Shown: one piece after another, positions 22,322 through 31,055 of the stretch
Numbering within the stretch: the stretch's first letter is position 1
How the letters are laid out: each line of letters opens with the position of its first letter
Notes under the pieces: generated by a model
Seen by the model: only the letters and a program-made list of their open reading frames with translations
What the model was told of the DNA's origin: nothing
Database searches by the model: none
Program-made: the position numbers and the translations under genes
Assembly (NCBI GenBank): GCA_902778375.1
Contig: CACYXJ010000024.1
Coordinates: 1-33,030 of the forward strand
Source: an uncultured Erysipelotrichaceae bacterium
GTDB taxonomy: Bacteria > Bacillota_I > Bacilli_A > Erysipelotrichales > Erysipelotrichaceae
Reading direction: 5' to 3'
DNA length: 33,030 nucleotides

Positions 22322-24187
22322 TCATCCTTCTTCGCTGAGTTCTTCCCAACGGTCCATCAGGGCTGCCAGTTCGCTGTGGATATCGTCGATATCAGCTTCC
22401 AGAAGATTCATCTTCTGATAATCGTGATAGTATTCCGGTTCGAAGCGGAGTTCCCGCATCGCTTCCAGTTCCTCTTCCTTGGCTGTGATTTCTTTTTCGA
22501 TCCGGGCGATTTCGCGGCGTCTTGACTCCGGTGACATCTGCCGCCGGGAATCCTTTTTTTCATTGTCGGCGGGTCTGGAAACTTCGGCTGCTGCCGCTGT
22601 GTTTTTTTCCTTTTCCATATATTCGCTGTAGGTCATCGGCAGGTATCTGCAGCTGCCGTCGTTTTCCAGCACGAGAAGCGCGGTCGCCAGACGGGAAATG
22701 AAATAACGGTCATGGGAAACAAACAGAAGTGTTCCGCTGAAATCCTTCAGCGCTTCTTCCAGCGCTTCCTTGCCGGGGATATCCAGATGGTTGGTCGGTT
22801 CGTCCAGGATCAGCAGGTTGGAATGCTGCAGCAGCAGTTTGGCGAAACTCAGTCTCACCTTCTCGCCGCCGGAAAGCACATCGACTGTCTTGAACACATC
22901 ATCGGCCGAAAACAGGAACTGTCCAAGGACACTGCGGATCGCAGTGCGGTCAAGATCGGGATTCTCATCCCAGATTTCCTCCAGCACGGTCTTGCCGGAT
23001 GAGAACTGGGCAAGCTGCTGGTCGAAATAGCCGGTTTCGATCTGATGGCCGAACAGGAAACTGCCGCCAAGCGGCTCCACCTGTCCCATCAGAGTCCTGA
23101 CAAAGGTCGACTTGCCGGTGCCGTTGGGACCGATGACCGCCACCCTGTCGCCGCGGCGCATTTCCATTGTCACTTCCGCCAGCACCGAATCATAGCCGAT
23201 CTTCAGATGATCGACTTCCAGCACCCTCTCACCGCCTTTCAGATACGGCGTGAAGCGGGCATGGAATGTCCTGCTGTCGGCTTTTTCCGGTTCGATCTTC
23301 TCCATCCGCTCCAGATACTTGATCTTCGACTGGGCGAATGCCGCCTTGTTTTTCTTGTAGCGGAATTTCTCGATCAGCGCCTGCAGACGTTCGATATCCT
23401 TCTGCTGCCTTTCATAGGCAGCCATCTGCCGCTCAAGATCGTTTTCCCGCTGTTCGGTGAATGATGTATAGTTGCCGGCATAACGTTTCATGCGGCCGTA
23501 TTCCATGTTGTATACACAGTCGACGATTCTGTCCAGGAACATCCGGTCATGCGACACAAGTACGACTGCTTTGGGATAATTCTTCACATATCCTTCCAGC
23601 CATTCGATGGCATAGAGGTCGAGATGGTTCGTCGGTTCGTCGAGCAGAAGCACATCCGGTTTGGAAAGCAGCAGCCGGACAAAAGCGATGCGTGTCTTCT
23701 GGCCGCCGGAGAATTCGCCGATCTTCCGTTTGAGATCGCTGATTTCAAAACCGAAGCGGGTAAAGACCGTCTTCATCTCCGCTTCCCAGTTGTAACCGTT
23801 CAGCACCTCGAAGCGTTCCTGCAGTTCGGCATACTGCTTCAGGATCTTTTCCGAGGCATCCTCTTTCATGATCTCTTCCAGTTCATGCATACGTTCCTGG
23901 AGATCGAAGATATCCTGATAGATGGTCATCAGTTCTTCTTCGACAGTTCTTTCGTCGTGTTCCAGAACCTTCTGTGCCAGGTAGCCGATGGTCACGCCGT
24001 TCTGCCGGGAAACTGTTCCGGAATCGAAATTCTCCTCACCGCACATGCAGCGCAGAAAAGTCGTCTTGCCGCAGCCGTTGCGGCCGACGATGGCGATCTT
24101 TTCCGTTCCCCGGATCTCGAAGTTGACGTCTTCGAACACGGTATCGGCACCGTAATATTTGGATGCTTTGCTGACCTGATATAACAT
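22322..24187 (-). CDS. ABC-F family ATPase (ribosome-associated, no membrane domain)
   Basis: 621 residues. Two ABC domains. First: Walker A G-R-N-G-C-G-K-T-T (near 35), signature F-S-G-G-Q-K-T-R, Walker B L-L-L-D-E-P-T-N-H-L-D. Second: G-P-N-G-T-G-K-S-T (near 350), L-S-G-G-E-K-V-R, L-L-I-L-D-E-P-T-N-H-L-D. The linker between them (about 245-320, with R-Y-K-K-N-K-A-A-F-A-Q-S) is the P-site tRNA interaction motif of ABC-F translation factors. A C-terminal coiled coil (about 545-621) is similar to the Uup/YfmR-type tail. Probably a housekeeping translation factor; antibiotic-resistance function cannot be inferred. No clear Shine-Dalgarno; the transcript may be nearly leaderless. Confidence 0.92.
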   Translation of the reverse strand: MLYQVSKASKYYGADTVFEDVNFEIRGTEKIAIVGRNGCGKTTFLRCMCGEENFDSGTVSRQNGVTIGYLAQKVLEHDERTVEEELMTIYQDIFDLQERMHELEEIMKEDASEKILKQYAELQERFEVLNGYNWEAEMKTVFTRFGFEISDLKRKIGEFSGGQKTRIAFVRLLLSKPDVLLLDEPTNHLDLYAIEWLEGYVKNYPKAVVLVSHDRMFLDRIVDCVYNMEYGRMKRYAGNYTSFTEQRENDLERQMAAYERQQKDIERLQALIEKFRYKKNKAAFAQSKIKYLERMEKIEPEKADSRTFHARFTPYLKGGERVLEVDHLKIGYDSVLAEVTMEMRRGDRVAVIGPNGTGKSTFVRTLMGQVEPLGGSFLFGHQIETGYFDQQLAQFSSGKTVLEEIWDENPDLDRTAIRSVLGQFLFSADDVFKTVDVLSGGEKVRLSFAKLLLQHSNLLILDEPTNHLDIPGKEALEEALKDFSGTLLFVSHDRYFISRLATALLVLENDGSCRYLPMTYSEYMEKEKNTAAAAEVSRPADNEKKDSRRQMSPESRRREIARIEKEITAKEEELEAMRELRFEPEYYHDYQKMNLLEADIDDIHSELAALMDRWEELSEEG

Positions 24188-24196
24188 AACACTACC

Positions 24197-24225
24197 ATTC
24201 TACAGGAGAGACTCCCTCTTTCCAA
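24197..24225 (-). promoter_or_regulatory. sigma-A promoter of the ABC-F gene, close to the start codon
   Basis: TTGGAA (24225-24220), 17-base spacer, TAGAAT (24202-24197). Expected transcription start is near 24190, only a few bases before the ATG at 24187. Confidence 0.5.
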
Positions 24226-24249
24226 TAAAAAACAGGCTTTTCAGCCTGT
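24224..24249 (-). terminator. terminator of asnS
   Basis: On the minus strand ACAGGC (24249-24244), loop TGAAAA, GCCTGT (24237-24232), then TTTTTTATT. Confidence 0.85.
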
Positions 24250-24259
24250 CTCCTGTCAA

Positions 24260-25648
24260 TCAGAACATCAGGTTTTTCGGCGTTCTTGCGAACGGGATCA
24301 CGTCTCTGATATTTTCCATTCCGGTCATATACATGACCAGACGCTCGAAGCCGAGACCGAATCCGGAATGCTGGCAGCCGCCGTATCTTCTCAGATCGAG
24401 ATACCACTCCAGACCTTCCTTCTTCATGCCGATCGCATCCATCTTCTTTTCCAGAAGATCCAGACGTTCTTCACGCTGGGAACCGCCGACCAGTTCGCCG
24501 ACACCCGGCACCAGCAGGTCGCAGGCGGCGACAGTCTTGCCGTCGTCGTTCTGACGCATATAGAAAGCCTTGATCTCCGCCGGATAGTTGATCAGGAACG
24601 TCGGTCCCTTGACGACCTTTTCCGTCAGATATCTTTCATGTTCGGTATTGAGGTCCATGCCCCAGAAGATATTGCTGTTTTCGAATTTGACATCAGCCTG
24701 CTTCAGAAGTTCGATTGCTTCTGTATAAGGCATTCTTCTGAATTCGGAGTTTCTGACATGGTTGAGTCTGTCGAGCAGTGTTGTGTCGATACGCTCGTTG
24801 AAGAACTTCATTTCCTCCGGGCACATCTCCATGACATAATCGATGCAGAACTTGATCATGTCCTCAATGACATCCATATCATAATCGAGATCGGCAAATG
24901 CCATCTCCGGTTCGATCATCCAGAATTCCGCCGCGTGTGTTGTCGTGTTGGAGTTCTCAGCTCTGAATGTCGGTCCGAATGTATAGATATCGCGGAAAGC
25001 AAGGGCATATGCCTCACCCTGCAGCTGGCCGGAAACAGTCAGACTGGCATGCTTGCCGAAGAAATCTTCCTCATACTTGCCGTCGGACCTTGTCGTTACG
25101 GTAAATGTCTCGCCTGCACCTTCGGCATCGTTGCCGGTAATGATCGGTGTGTTGACATAGACAAAGCCCTGGGACTGGAAGAACTGGTGAATCGCCATCG
25201 CCAGAACGCTGCGGACTCTGAAGACAGCGGAGAAAGTATTAGTGCGCGGACGCAGATGTCCGATCTCACGCAGATATTCAAAAGAATGTCTTTTCTTCTG
25301 CAGGGGATAGCTGTTGTCGCATGCACCTTCAAGCGTGATCTCCATTGCCTGGATCTCGAACGGCTGTTTGGCATCCGGTGTTTCGACATAGCGGCCGATG
25401 ACAGCGATCGCTGTACCGGTCAGATACTTTCCGATCCGTTCATAATCCGCCACTGTATCGGCTGAATAAACGATCTGCGCATTCTGAAAATATGTTCCGT
25501 CGTTCAAAGCGATAAAGCCGACATTCTTACCGGTACGGTTGGTACGGATCCAGCCCTGCAGCTGAACGACTTCGTACTGATCCTTTTCGAGATCAGTACC
25601 CTCTCTGTTCAATTCATACAATTCGCGAATACTTACTTCTGTAGCCAT
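24260..25648 (-). CDS. asnS: asparaginyl-tRNA synthetase
   Basis: 462 residues from [10 protein letters not shown]. Class IIb enzyme charging tRNA-Asn. N-terminal OB-fold anticodon domain (about 18-105: [11 protein letters not shown]). Class II motif 1 region near [10 protein letters not shown]. Motif 2 is [11 protein letters not shown], with E-F-W-M-I-E-P-E following. Motif 3 is G-F-G-L-G-F-E-R. The frame is open 43 codons further upstream, but that part lies inside rex and lacks family sequence; AGGGGAG before 25648 fixes the start. It begins 13 bases after rex, so the two are probably co-transcribed. Has no T-box, unlike ileS. Confidence 0.96.
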   Translation of the reverse strand: MATEVSIRELYELNREGTDLEKDQYEVVQLQGWIRTNRTGKNVGFIALNDGTYFQNAQIVYSADTVADYERIGKYLTGTAIAVIGRYVETPDAKQPFEIQAMEITLEGACDNSYPLQKKRHSFEYLREIGHLRPRTNTFSAVFRVRSVLAMAIHQFFQSQGFVYVNTPIITGNDAEGAGETFTVTTRSDGKYEEDFFGKHASLTVSGQLQGEAYALAFRDIYTFGPTFRAENSNTTTHAAEFWMIEPEMAFADLDYDMDVIEDMIKFCIDYVMEMCPEEMKFFNERIDTTLLDRLNHVRNSEFRRMPYTEAIELLKQADVKFENSNIFWGMDLNTEHERYLTEKVVKGPTFLINYPAEIKAFYMRQNDDGKTVAACDLLVPGVGELVGGSQREERLDLLEKKMDAIGMKKEGLEWYLDLRRYGGCQHSGFGLGFERLVMYMTGMENIRDVIPFARTPKNLMF

Positions 25649-25661
25649 AAAAAATCTCCCC

Positions 25662-26282
25662 TTATTTCTGAATGGAATTTGTCTCGAAAACCAGTTCCTG
25701 GATGGAAGAGACAATATCCACGTTTTTGACATATATTCCCTGCGGAACAGTAAAGTGTTCCATGGCGAAATTGACAAACCCGATGATGCCGTTTTCGATC
25801 AGCAGATCGACAGTCTCCTGAACATGACTGGAAATGCAGAGGATCGCGATCCGGCAGCCTTCCGGAAGTCTGGTGCTGATTTCATCCAGCGCATATACCG
25901 GAACGTTCGTATCATGTACGTTTTCCGGTTCCAGGTCGAAAGCACATACGATCTCACCTACCACATGGTTCCAGTTGTTATAGTTCAGCAGAGCTTTTCC
26001 CAGATTGCCGGCTCCGACAAGAATGATCTTCTCATCGAAATTCATGCCCAGCTGATCGGAAAAGATCCTGATCAGATTGTCAACATCATATCCGTACCCC
26101 TGTTTGCCGAGACTGCCGAGAAAACTGAAATCGCGGCGAATCGTCGTCGATTCGATCGACACGTATTCAGCCAGTTCACGGGAAAGGATCCGTGTCCTGC
26201 CGTCTGCCCGCAGGCGTCTGAGTGCTTTCAGATAAACAGGATATCTCTGCAGTGTGGCCTTAGGTACTTTTCTGTCTGTCAT
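25662..26282 (-). CDS. rex: redox-sensing transcriptional repressor Rex
   Basis: 206 residues from M-T-D-R-K-V-P-K. N-terminal winged helix (about 8-75: [13 protein letters not shown], with G-K-Q-G-Y-G-Y-D-V). Rossmann NAD(H) domain with G-A-G-N-L-G (90-95). C-terminal helix for dimer swap. Rex represses fermentation and respiration genes when NAD+ is high and releases DNA when NADH accumulates. Start at 26282 chosen because GGTGAT precedes it; a start four codons earlier (26294) is possible. It sits between tsaD and asnS and has its own promoter with an inverted repeat. Confidence 0.95.
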   Translation of the reverse strand: MTDRKVPKATLQRYPVYLKALRRLRADGRTRILSRELAEYVSIESTTIRRDFSFLGSLGKQGYGYDVDNLIRIFSDQLGMNFDEKIILVGAGNLGKALLNYNNWNHVVGEIVCAFDLEPENVHDTNVPVYALDEISTRLPEGCRIAILCISSHVQETVDLLIENGIIGFVNFAMEHFTVPQGIYVKNVDIVSSIQELVFETNSIQK

Positions 26283-26298
26283 AATAATCACCATTCCA

Positions 26299-26326
26299 AT
26301 AGTACCATATTCTCACAGTTTGTGAA
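26299..26326 (-). promoter_or_regulatory. promoter of rex
   Basis: TTCACA (26326-26321), 16-base spacer, TACTAT (26304-26299) preceded by TGG. Confidence 0.5.
26313..26325 (-). promoter_or_regulatory. operator-like inverted repeat over the rex -35
   Basis: TCACA (26313-26317), three bases, TGTGA (26321-26325). It overlaps the -35 element, so a bound protein would block the promoter. Half-sites resemble the TTGTGA half of Rex boxes, but the spacing is shorter than the 8-base spacing of the usual Rex site and the order is inverted. The regulator is therefore unproven. Confidence 0.35.
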
Positions 26327-26342
26327 AAAAATGTTTTTTGTC

Positions 26343-27362
26343 TCAAATACCGTCTTCTTCACCCGGCATCAGCATCGACGGATCGGCTGCGTCGTCAAAT
26401 CCGCCGAAGAGTCCGTGCTGATAGGCGACATATCCTGCCGCTCCCATCATTGCCGCATTGTCCGTGCAGTAGCTTAACGGCGGGATGACAAGTTTTGTGT
26501 CCGGGCAGGACTTCATGTTTTCCTCCATCAGCTGACGGAGACGCGAATTCGCCGCGACACCGCCGGCCAGCACCAGCATTGCCGGTCTGTATTCCTTTAC
26601 GGCCGCGACTGTCTTTTTTACCATCGACTGCAGCGCTGTCTCCTGGAAACAGTACGCGGCATCAGCGATATTGATTTCCTCACCCTTCTTCTCTTCCCGC
26701 TGGATCATCTGCAGAACAGCGGTTTTCAGACCGGAGAAGGAAAAATCATAGGGATTGGCTGTTTTCGGAGTAGGAAGCGCGTAATGTTCCTTCCCTTCCT
26801 TTGCGATTTTGTCGATCTTCGGACCGCCCGGATAACCAAGTCCCAGTACTCTTGCGACCTTGTCGTAAGCTTCACCGATGGCATCGTCGCTTGTCGTGCC
26901 GATTACCTTGAAATCCCAGTCATTTTCCATCCAGACCAGCTGGGTATGACCGCCGGAGATAACCAGTGCCATCAGCGGAAATTCCAGTCCGGTGACAAAC
27001 CGGTTGGCATAGATATGGCCGCACATGTGATTCAGCGGCAGCAGCGGTTTGTGATAAGCCCAGGCAATCGCCTTGGCGGCCTGCACACCGACATGCAGGG
27101 AACCGATCAGACCAGGTCCTCTTGTATAGGCGACAGCGTCGATGTCATCCATTGAGACATTGGCCTGTTCCAATGCTTCGGTAACGACCGTCGAAATATT
27201 CTCGACATGAATGCGGCTTGCCACTTCCGGCACCACGCCGCCATAGCGGGTGTGCACATTGATCTGGGACGATACGATATTGGAAAGGATCTCACATCCG
27301 TCCTTCACTACGGCACATGCCGTTTCATCACAGCTGGATTCAATTGCCAGCAGCATTGTCAT
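26343..27362 (-). CDS. tsaD: tRNA N6-adenosine threonylcarbamoyltransferase TsaD
   Basis: 339 residues. Catalytic subunit that transfers threonylcarbamoyl to A37 of ANN-decoding tRNAs (t6A). Seen: A-I-E-S-S-C-D-E-T (6-14), metal ligands His112 and His116 in N-H-M-C-G-H, S-G-G-H-T, G-E-A-Y-D-K-V-A-R, G-G-V-A-A-N-S, and the Asp ligand in C-T-D-N-A-A-M. Start at 27362, or at the second ATG six bases later. It overlaps the end of rimI by 23 bases. Last gene of the t6A group tsaE-tsaB-rimI-tsaD. Confidence 0.97.
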   Translation of the reverse strand: MTMLLAIESSCDETACAVVKDGCEILSNIVSSQINVHTRYGGVVPEVASRIHVENISTVVTEALEQANVSMDDIDAVAYTRGPGLIGSLHVGVQAAKAIAWAYHKPLLPLNHMCGHIYANRFVTGLEFPLMALVISGGHTQLVWMENDWDFKVIGTTSDDAIGEAYDKVARVLGLGYPGGPKIDKIAKEGKEHYALPTPKTANPYDFSFSGLKTAVLQMIQREEKKGEEINIADAAYCFQETALQSMVKKTVAAVKEYRPAMLVLAGGVAANSRLRQLMEENMKSCPDTKLVIPPLSYCTDNAAMMGAAGYVAYQHGLFGGFDDAADPSMLMPGEEDGI

Positions 27363-27807
27363 ACTGATTTCCTCCCAAAGGCTTTATCATGAGATAGGCA
27401 TCCTCACCGTTCTCGTAATAACCTTTTCTGACAGCGGCTTTGATGAAGCCGCTTTTACTGTACAGACTGATTGCCCGTTCGTTGGATACCCGGACTTCCA
27501 GACTGATCACCTCGCAGCCTTCAGCCTCGGCTTCCGCAAGACATCTGTTCATCAGTGCCCTGCCGATTCCCCGGCCCTGTGCTTCTCTGGCAACTGCCAG
27601 ATTGGCGATCTGCGCCTGTTCGAACATGATCCAGAGATCCGCATAACCCAGAACGGTCCCGTTTTCCTCAAAGACGAAAAGACGGGCATACGGATTGTCA
27701 TTCATTTCATACAGAAAATTCTTTTTCTGCCAGGGATCGGCAGGAAACAGCTGTTCTTCCAGTTCAGCGATCCTGTCCAGATCCTTCTCTTCCATCATCC
27801 TGATCAT
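27340..27807 (-). CDS. rimI: ribosomal protein S18 alanine N-acetyltransferase RimI
   Basis: 155 residues. GNAT fold: A-R-E-A-Q-G-R-G-I-G-R-A-L-M acetyl-CoA loop (about 73-86), then L-E-V-R-V-S-N-E-R-A-I-S-L-Y-S-K-S-G-F, R-K-G-Y-Y and G-E-D-A-Y-L-M, which is the RimI pattern. Position between tsaB and tsaD is the standard one. Its start overlaps the tsaB stop by four bases (ATGA) and its end overlaps tsaD, so the genes are translationally coupled. Acetylation target is inferred from orthology. Confidence 0.93.
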   Translation of the reverse strand: MIRMMEEKDLDRIAELEEQLFPADPWQKKNFLYEMNDNPYARLFVFEENGTVLGYADLWIMFEQAQIANLAVAREAQGRGIGRALMNRCLAEAEAEGCEVISLEVRVSNERAISLYSKSGFIKAAVRKGYYENGEDAYLMIKPLGGNQYDNAAGN

Positions 27808-28400
27808 TTCTGAATCAGATATGCCTCTGAGGGCTTCAGGTATTCAGGAACGACGAGATGCACATTGTCTGCTTTCTTCCAGCAGTCTTTCAAGGCCAGG
27901 AAGTTTTGGACAATATCCGGCCAGCAGTCCGGCTGACCGATCAGATGACCGTCGCCGATTACCGTTTCACCGTTTACCAGACCGGCAATCGCTTCGCAGG
28001 TTTCCACCCGTTCCTCCTCGGTCTGTCTGCCGTTTTCATAACGGCATGTATACGCCCGTTTGCCTCTGGCATCGATCAGAACACGGCAGTCCTGATCACC
28101 GGCATACAGTCTCAATGTTCCGATCGTATAAAGCGGGATGTTCCGCAGGGCACAGACGACCTTCGCCACGGTCATGGCGATTCTGACACCGGTATAGCTG
28201 CCGGGTCCTTCCGATATGACAATCTGACCGATGTCCTCCGGCTGAATATTCACTTCATTGCACATCGCGGTCAGTTTCGGAAAGATTTCCTCTGACTGAT
28301 GTTTCCAGCATTCTTCCTGGACACGGGCAATGACCTGATCATCTTTGATCAGCCCCAGGACAAGATAGATATGACTTGTATCCATACATAATGTGATCAT
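27804..28400 (-). CDS. tsaB: t6A biosynthesis protein TsaB
   Basis: 198 residues, a little shorter than the common 220-235. Actin-like ASKHA protein, catalytically inactive partner of TsaD. Seen: N-terminal M-D-T-S (6-9), S-E-G-P-G-S-Y-T-G-V-R-I (the G-P-G-S-(Y/F)-T-G hallmark) and D-A-R-G-K-R-A-Y. The C-terminal part is reduced and ends P-S-E-A-Y-L. Overlaps tsaE by four bases (ATGA) and rimI by four bases. Confidence 0.94.
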   Translation of the reverse strand: MITLCMDTSHIYLVLGLIKDDQVIARVQEECWKHQSEEIFPKLTAMCNEVNIQPEDIGQIVISEGPGSYTGVRIAMTVAKVVCALRNIPLYTIGTLRLYAGDQDCRVLIDARGKRAYTCRYENGRQTEEERVETCEAIAGLVNGETVIGDGHLIGQPDCWPDIVQNFLALKDCWKKADNVHLVVPEYLKPSEAYLIQK

Positions 28401-28849
28401 GCAATTTCCTCCAGCAGTTCTTCATACTGCGTACCGTTGGCTTCCATGACAAACCGCCTTCTGTCATCTTCCAGCAGTGTGATCGTTACTCTCAGATATT
28501 CATCCGGAATCAACCAGGAAACAAACTGCGACCATTCAATGACTGTCAGGCCGTCGTCTTCCATCAGTTCCTCAAAGCCAAGGTCCTGCACCATGCCTTC
28601 CAGCCGGTAGGCATCGATATGGTACAGCGGCATCCGTCCCTGATATACCTTCAGGATTGTGAAGGTCGGACTGGTGACATTGCGTCTGATACCAAGTCCC
28701 CTGGCGATGCCCTGGGTCAGGGTTGTCTTTCCCGCTCCGAGATCACCTTCCAGAAGAAAAACCATGTTCTCCCTGGCAGCTCTTCCGAGCTTTTCGCCGA
28801 GCACATGTGTTTCTTCCCTGTTTTCCGTGCATACTTCCAAATACTTCAT
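28397..28849 (-). CDS. tsaE: t6A biosynthesis ATPase TsaE
   Basis: 150 residues. P-loop G-D-L-G-A-G-K-T-T (35-43), T-S-P-T-F-T (switch), Y-H-I-D-A-Y-R-L and the W-S-Q-F block with I-E-W define the TsaE family. It powers turnover of the TsaBD complex. First gene of tsaE-tsaB-rimI-tsaD. Promoter with TATAAT at 28877-28872 and a GTGAGG site before the ATG at 28849. An out-of-frame ATG five bases upstream is followed by a stop at once. Confidence 0.95.
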   Translation of the reverse strand: MKYLEVCTENREETHVLGEKLGRAARENMVFLLEGDLGAGKTTLTQGIARGLGIRRNVTSPTFTILKVYQGRMPLYHIDAYRLEGMVQDLGFEELMEDDGLTVIEWSQFVSWLIPDEYLRVTITLLEDDRRRFVMEANGTQYEELLEEIA

Positions 28850-28871
28850 TTCATTTGCCTCACGCCTGCCT

Positions 28872-28877
28872 ATTATA
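28872..28877 (-). promoter_or_regulatory. -10 element of the tsaE operon
   Basis: Consensus TATAAT on the minus strand, 23 bases before tsaE. No good -35. Confidence 0.45.
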
Positions 28878-28910
28878 TTACGAAAAGCGGGGTAAGGAAA
28901 CCGCGGCAGA

Positions 28911-28934
28911 AAGAAAAACCTGCCCGCAGGCAGG
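28911..28934 (-). terminator. terminator of the resB-ccsA operon
   Basis: CCTGCC (28934-28929), four-base loop, GGCAGG (28924-28919), then TTTTTCTTT on the minus strand. Confidence 0.85.
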
Positions 28935-28940
28935 CTGTGT

Positions 28941-29753
28941 TTACAGCAGTATGTCCCTGACCAGTGCTCCGTAAGAATGCAGGCCGGGCAGAAGCGTGTT
29001 GACGCCGATGAAGGTAAACAGTACGACAGGAACGGCGATCACCGCATACCAGGCCATCGCGGTTCCGGTTTTTTTGCGGCCAAGGCGCAGATGCAGATAA
29101 ATCGCATACAGGATCCATGTAATCAGGGCCCATACTTCCTTGGGATCCCATGTCCAGAATGAGGACCAGGCTTCTTCAGCCCAGATGGCACCGGTAAGAA
29201 TTGTCACCGTCAGAAGCAGAAGCCCCAGTGCGATCAGCCGGTAGATGAAATAATCCATCTGTTCCAGTCTTTCGTCCTCAGGATCCTTTTTCACTGCAAT
29301 CAGATAGCGTATCCCGGCAGCTCCCGCCAACATGAACGACGCATAGGAGAACGCAGCCGAACCGATATGGAAACCGAACCAGGCACTGCGCAGAGCCGGC
29401 ATCAGGTCGGTGACTTCCCGCGGCTGCAGGGCGGCATAGGAAATGATCAGAAAGTTCATCATCATACCGGCTGATTCGATCCATTCCAGATGGAACCGGT
29501 AATGCAGGAAGATCAGTATGACGGCGATTCCCCACGAGAAGGAGGCAGCGAATTCAAACTGGTTGGATAGCGGAAGCCTGCCGGCAACGATGCCGCGGTA
29601 AACAAGATATGCTGTTTCCAGAGCTGCTCCGGCCAGGAAAACATACCATCCCAGCGAGGAAATCTTTTCCTTTTTGAAGACCATTCCGACCAAGGTCAGA
29701 ACCATAGCCGCAAAATACAGGGCAAGACCTGTAAAAAACAGAAAATCAAGCAT
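28941..29753 (-). CDS. ccsA: System II cytochrome c haem lyase subunit, CcsA/ResC family
   Basis: 270 residues, about eight membrane segments. The haem-handling tryptophan-rich motif is clear (W191 to W213: E-E-A-W-S-S-F-W-T-W-D-P-K-E-V-W). Flanking histidines His129 (F-H-I-G-S) and His259 (L-H-S-Y-G) match the axial ligands of CcsA. L-S-N-Q-F-E-F is also a family block. With ResB it exports haem and attaches it to CXXCH motifs outside the membrane. Overlaps the 3' end of resB by 8 bases. Nomenclature varies (ResC, CcsA, 'CcsB'). Confidence 0.94.
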   Translation of the reverse strand: MLDFLFFTGLALYFAAMVLTLVGMVFKKEKISSLGWYVFLAGAALETAYLVYRGIVAGRLPLSNQFEFAASFSWGIAVILIFLHYRFHLEWIESAGMMMNFLIISYAALQPREVTDLMPALRSAWFGFHIGSAAFSYASFMLAGAAGIRYLIAVKKDPEDERLEQMDYFIYRLIALGLLLLTVTILTGAIWAEEAWSSFWTWDPKEVWALITWILYAIYLHLRLGRKKTGTAMAWYAVIAVPVVLFTFIGVNTLLPGLHSYGALVRDILL

Positions 29754-30990
29754 GTATATTCTCCTTTCTGCTGCGCACGATCTGTTTCAGTTCATAGCGC
29801 ATGCCTTCCGGCTTGCTGCCGAGAACCGTATATCCTTCCTCATCCACAGTGACGATCACCGGTGCCATGAAGAAGGTGATATAGAGTCCTGCTGTCATGA
29901 CCAGAAACGAAAGCAGAAGCAGGATATTGATGAATTTCGGGGACTGTTTGATGCGCAGACCGGGGTATTCCACCGGTTTGAGAAACTCGAACTCAAGATC
30001 GCCGATTTCTGTCTTGTCCCCCGGAAAAGCAAGCATGACATCCTTCTGTTTTCCTTCTTCCACTTCAATGTAAACATAGACCGGATTCTCATATCTTCCC
30101 GAAGTGCTTGTAACCAGCGACATCTCCCCGTTTTCTTCCGTGAAATCAGGATAGACATTATCGTAAAGAACGCCGTTGACACCGTCCTTGGAAAGGAAAT
30201 CATTGGTATCGACATAGAAACGGTCCTCATGTCCCTCTTTGTCACGGACAAGAATAGCACCTCTTGTGCCGTATGTCTGCTGAAACACCTTGTACTGTCC
30301 CATAGAGACCGGATGGTTGACACTGACTTCCCTTTCACCCGATTCTCTTCCGTCCGGAAGAATGATATTGATCACGCTTTTATAATCCAGTCGGCCGGCT
30401 GCGTCAGTAATGGCAAAATCGCTGACTGCGATTTTCGTGCCGTCATCCAGTATGATGCTTTCTCCCGGCATGCATGTCCGGTCGATGATTCTCGGAAGAT
30501 ACATGGCAAGGGACCAAAATACCACTGTCAGCAGGATGCCGAGATGGGTCAGAAAGGTTCCGTTTCTGCCGAAACTGTTCTTTGAATAGACACTGACATT
30601 CCCCTTTACCGTTTCCTTGCAGTGTTTCCTGCGCAGATATTCCCTGATCTGATCAAGCGTGTCAGGGTCAGTCTTTTCCACGGAGGGAACTCCTGTTGCC
30701 CGTTCGATTTCTTCTGTATCATCGTGACTGATCCCATGGAAGCGGACCAGCGAGCACATTGCCAGATTCAGACACAGCAGAACTGTCAGCAGGATAAAAT
30801 ACCAGCTGGTAAAGACATGATCCAACTGGAGGCTGAATATCAGTCCGTAATGGTTCGGATAGGCGCGCACATATGTCATCGGTTCGGCATTCTGGGGAAT
30901 CAGACTGCCGATTACCGATACAGCGCAGATCAGCCCAAGAAGAATCAAACCGAATTTCATTGATTTCAGATATTTCCAAACTTTTTCCAT
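29746..30990 (-). CDS. resB: System II cytochrome c biogenesis protein ResB (Ccs1)
   Basis: 414 residues. Three N-terminal membrane segments (about 10-30, 62-85, 147-167), a large extracytoplasmic domain (about 170-345) and a last segment (about 350-372), the ResB layout. Family blocks at the N-terminus: M-K-F-G-L-I-L-L-G and S-L-I-P-Q-N. Partner of CcsA in covalent haem attachment. First gene after the nrfA terminator, with an AGGAGAGG site. No thiol-reducing partner (CcdA, ResA) is in the window. Confidence 0.93.
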   Translation of the reverse strand: MEKVWKYLKSMKFGLILLGLICAVSVIGSLIPQNAEPMTYVRAYPNHYGLIFSLQLDHVFTSWYFILLTVLLCLNLAMCSLVRFHGISHDDTEEIERATGVPSVEKTDPDTLDQIREYLRRKHCKETVKGNVSVYSKNSFGRNGTFLTHLGILLTVVFWSLAMYLPRIIDRTCMPGESIILDDGTKIAVSDFAITDAAGRLDYKSVINIILPDGRESGEREVSVNHPVSMGQYKVFQQTYGTRGAILVRDKEGHEDRFYVDTNDFLSKDGVNGVLYDNVYPDFTEENGEMSLVTSTSGRYENPVYVYIEVEEGKQKDVMLAFPGDKTEIGDLEFEFLKPVEYPGLRIKQSPKFINILLLLSFLVMTAGLYITFFMAPVIVTVDEEGYTVLGSKPEGMRYELKQIVRSRKENIHA

Positions 30991-31002
30991 GATTCCTCTC
31001 CT

Positions 31003-31031
31003 ATAAAAAACCGTCCGCTTCCGCGAACGGT
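31003..31031 (-). terminator. terminator between nrfA and resB
   Basis: ACCGTTCGC (31031-31023), GGAA tetraloop, GCGGACGGT (31018-31010), one G-U pair, then TTTTTTATAG. Strong. No separate resB promoter is obvious, so resB may depend on partial readthrough from nrfA. Confidence 0.9.
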
Positions 31032-31055
31032 GTGATGCTTTGCCCGTAAAACTGT

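Noticed and set aside
25649-25777. 43-codon N-terminal extension of asnS
   Set aside because: It overlaps the 3' end of rex, lacks synthetase sequence, and a good AGGGGAG site marks 25648.
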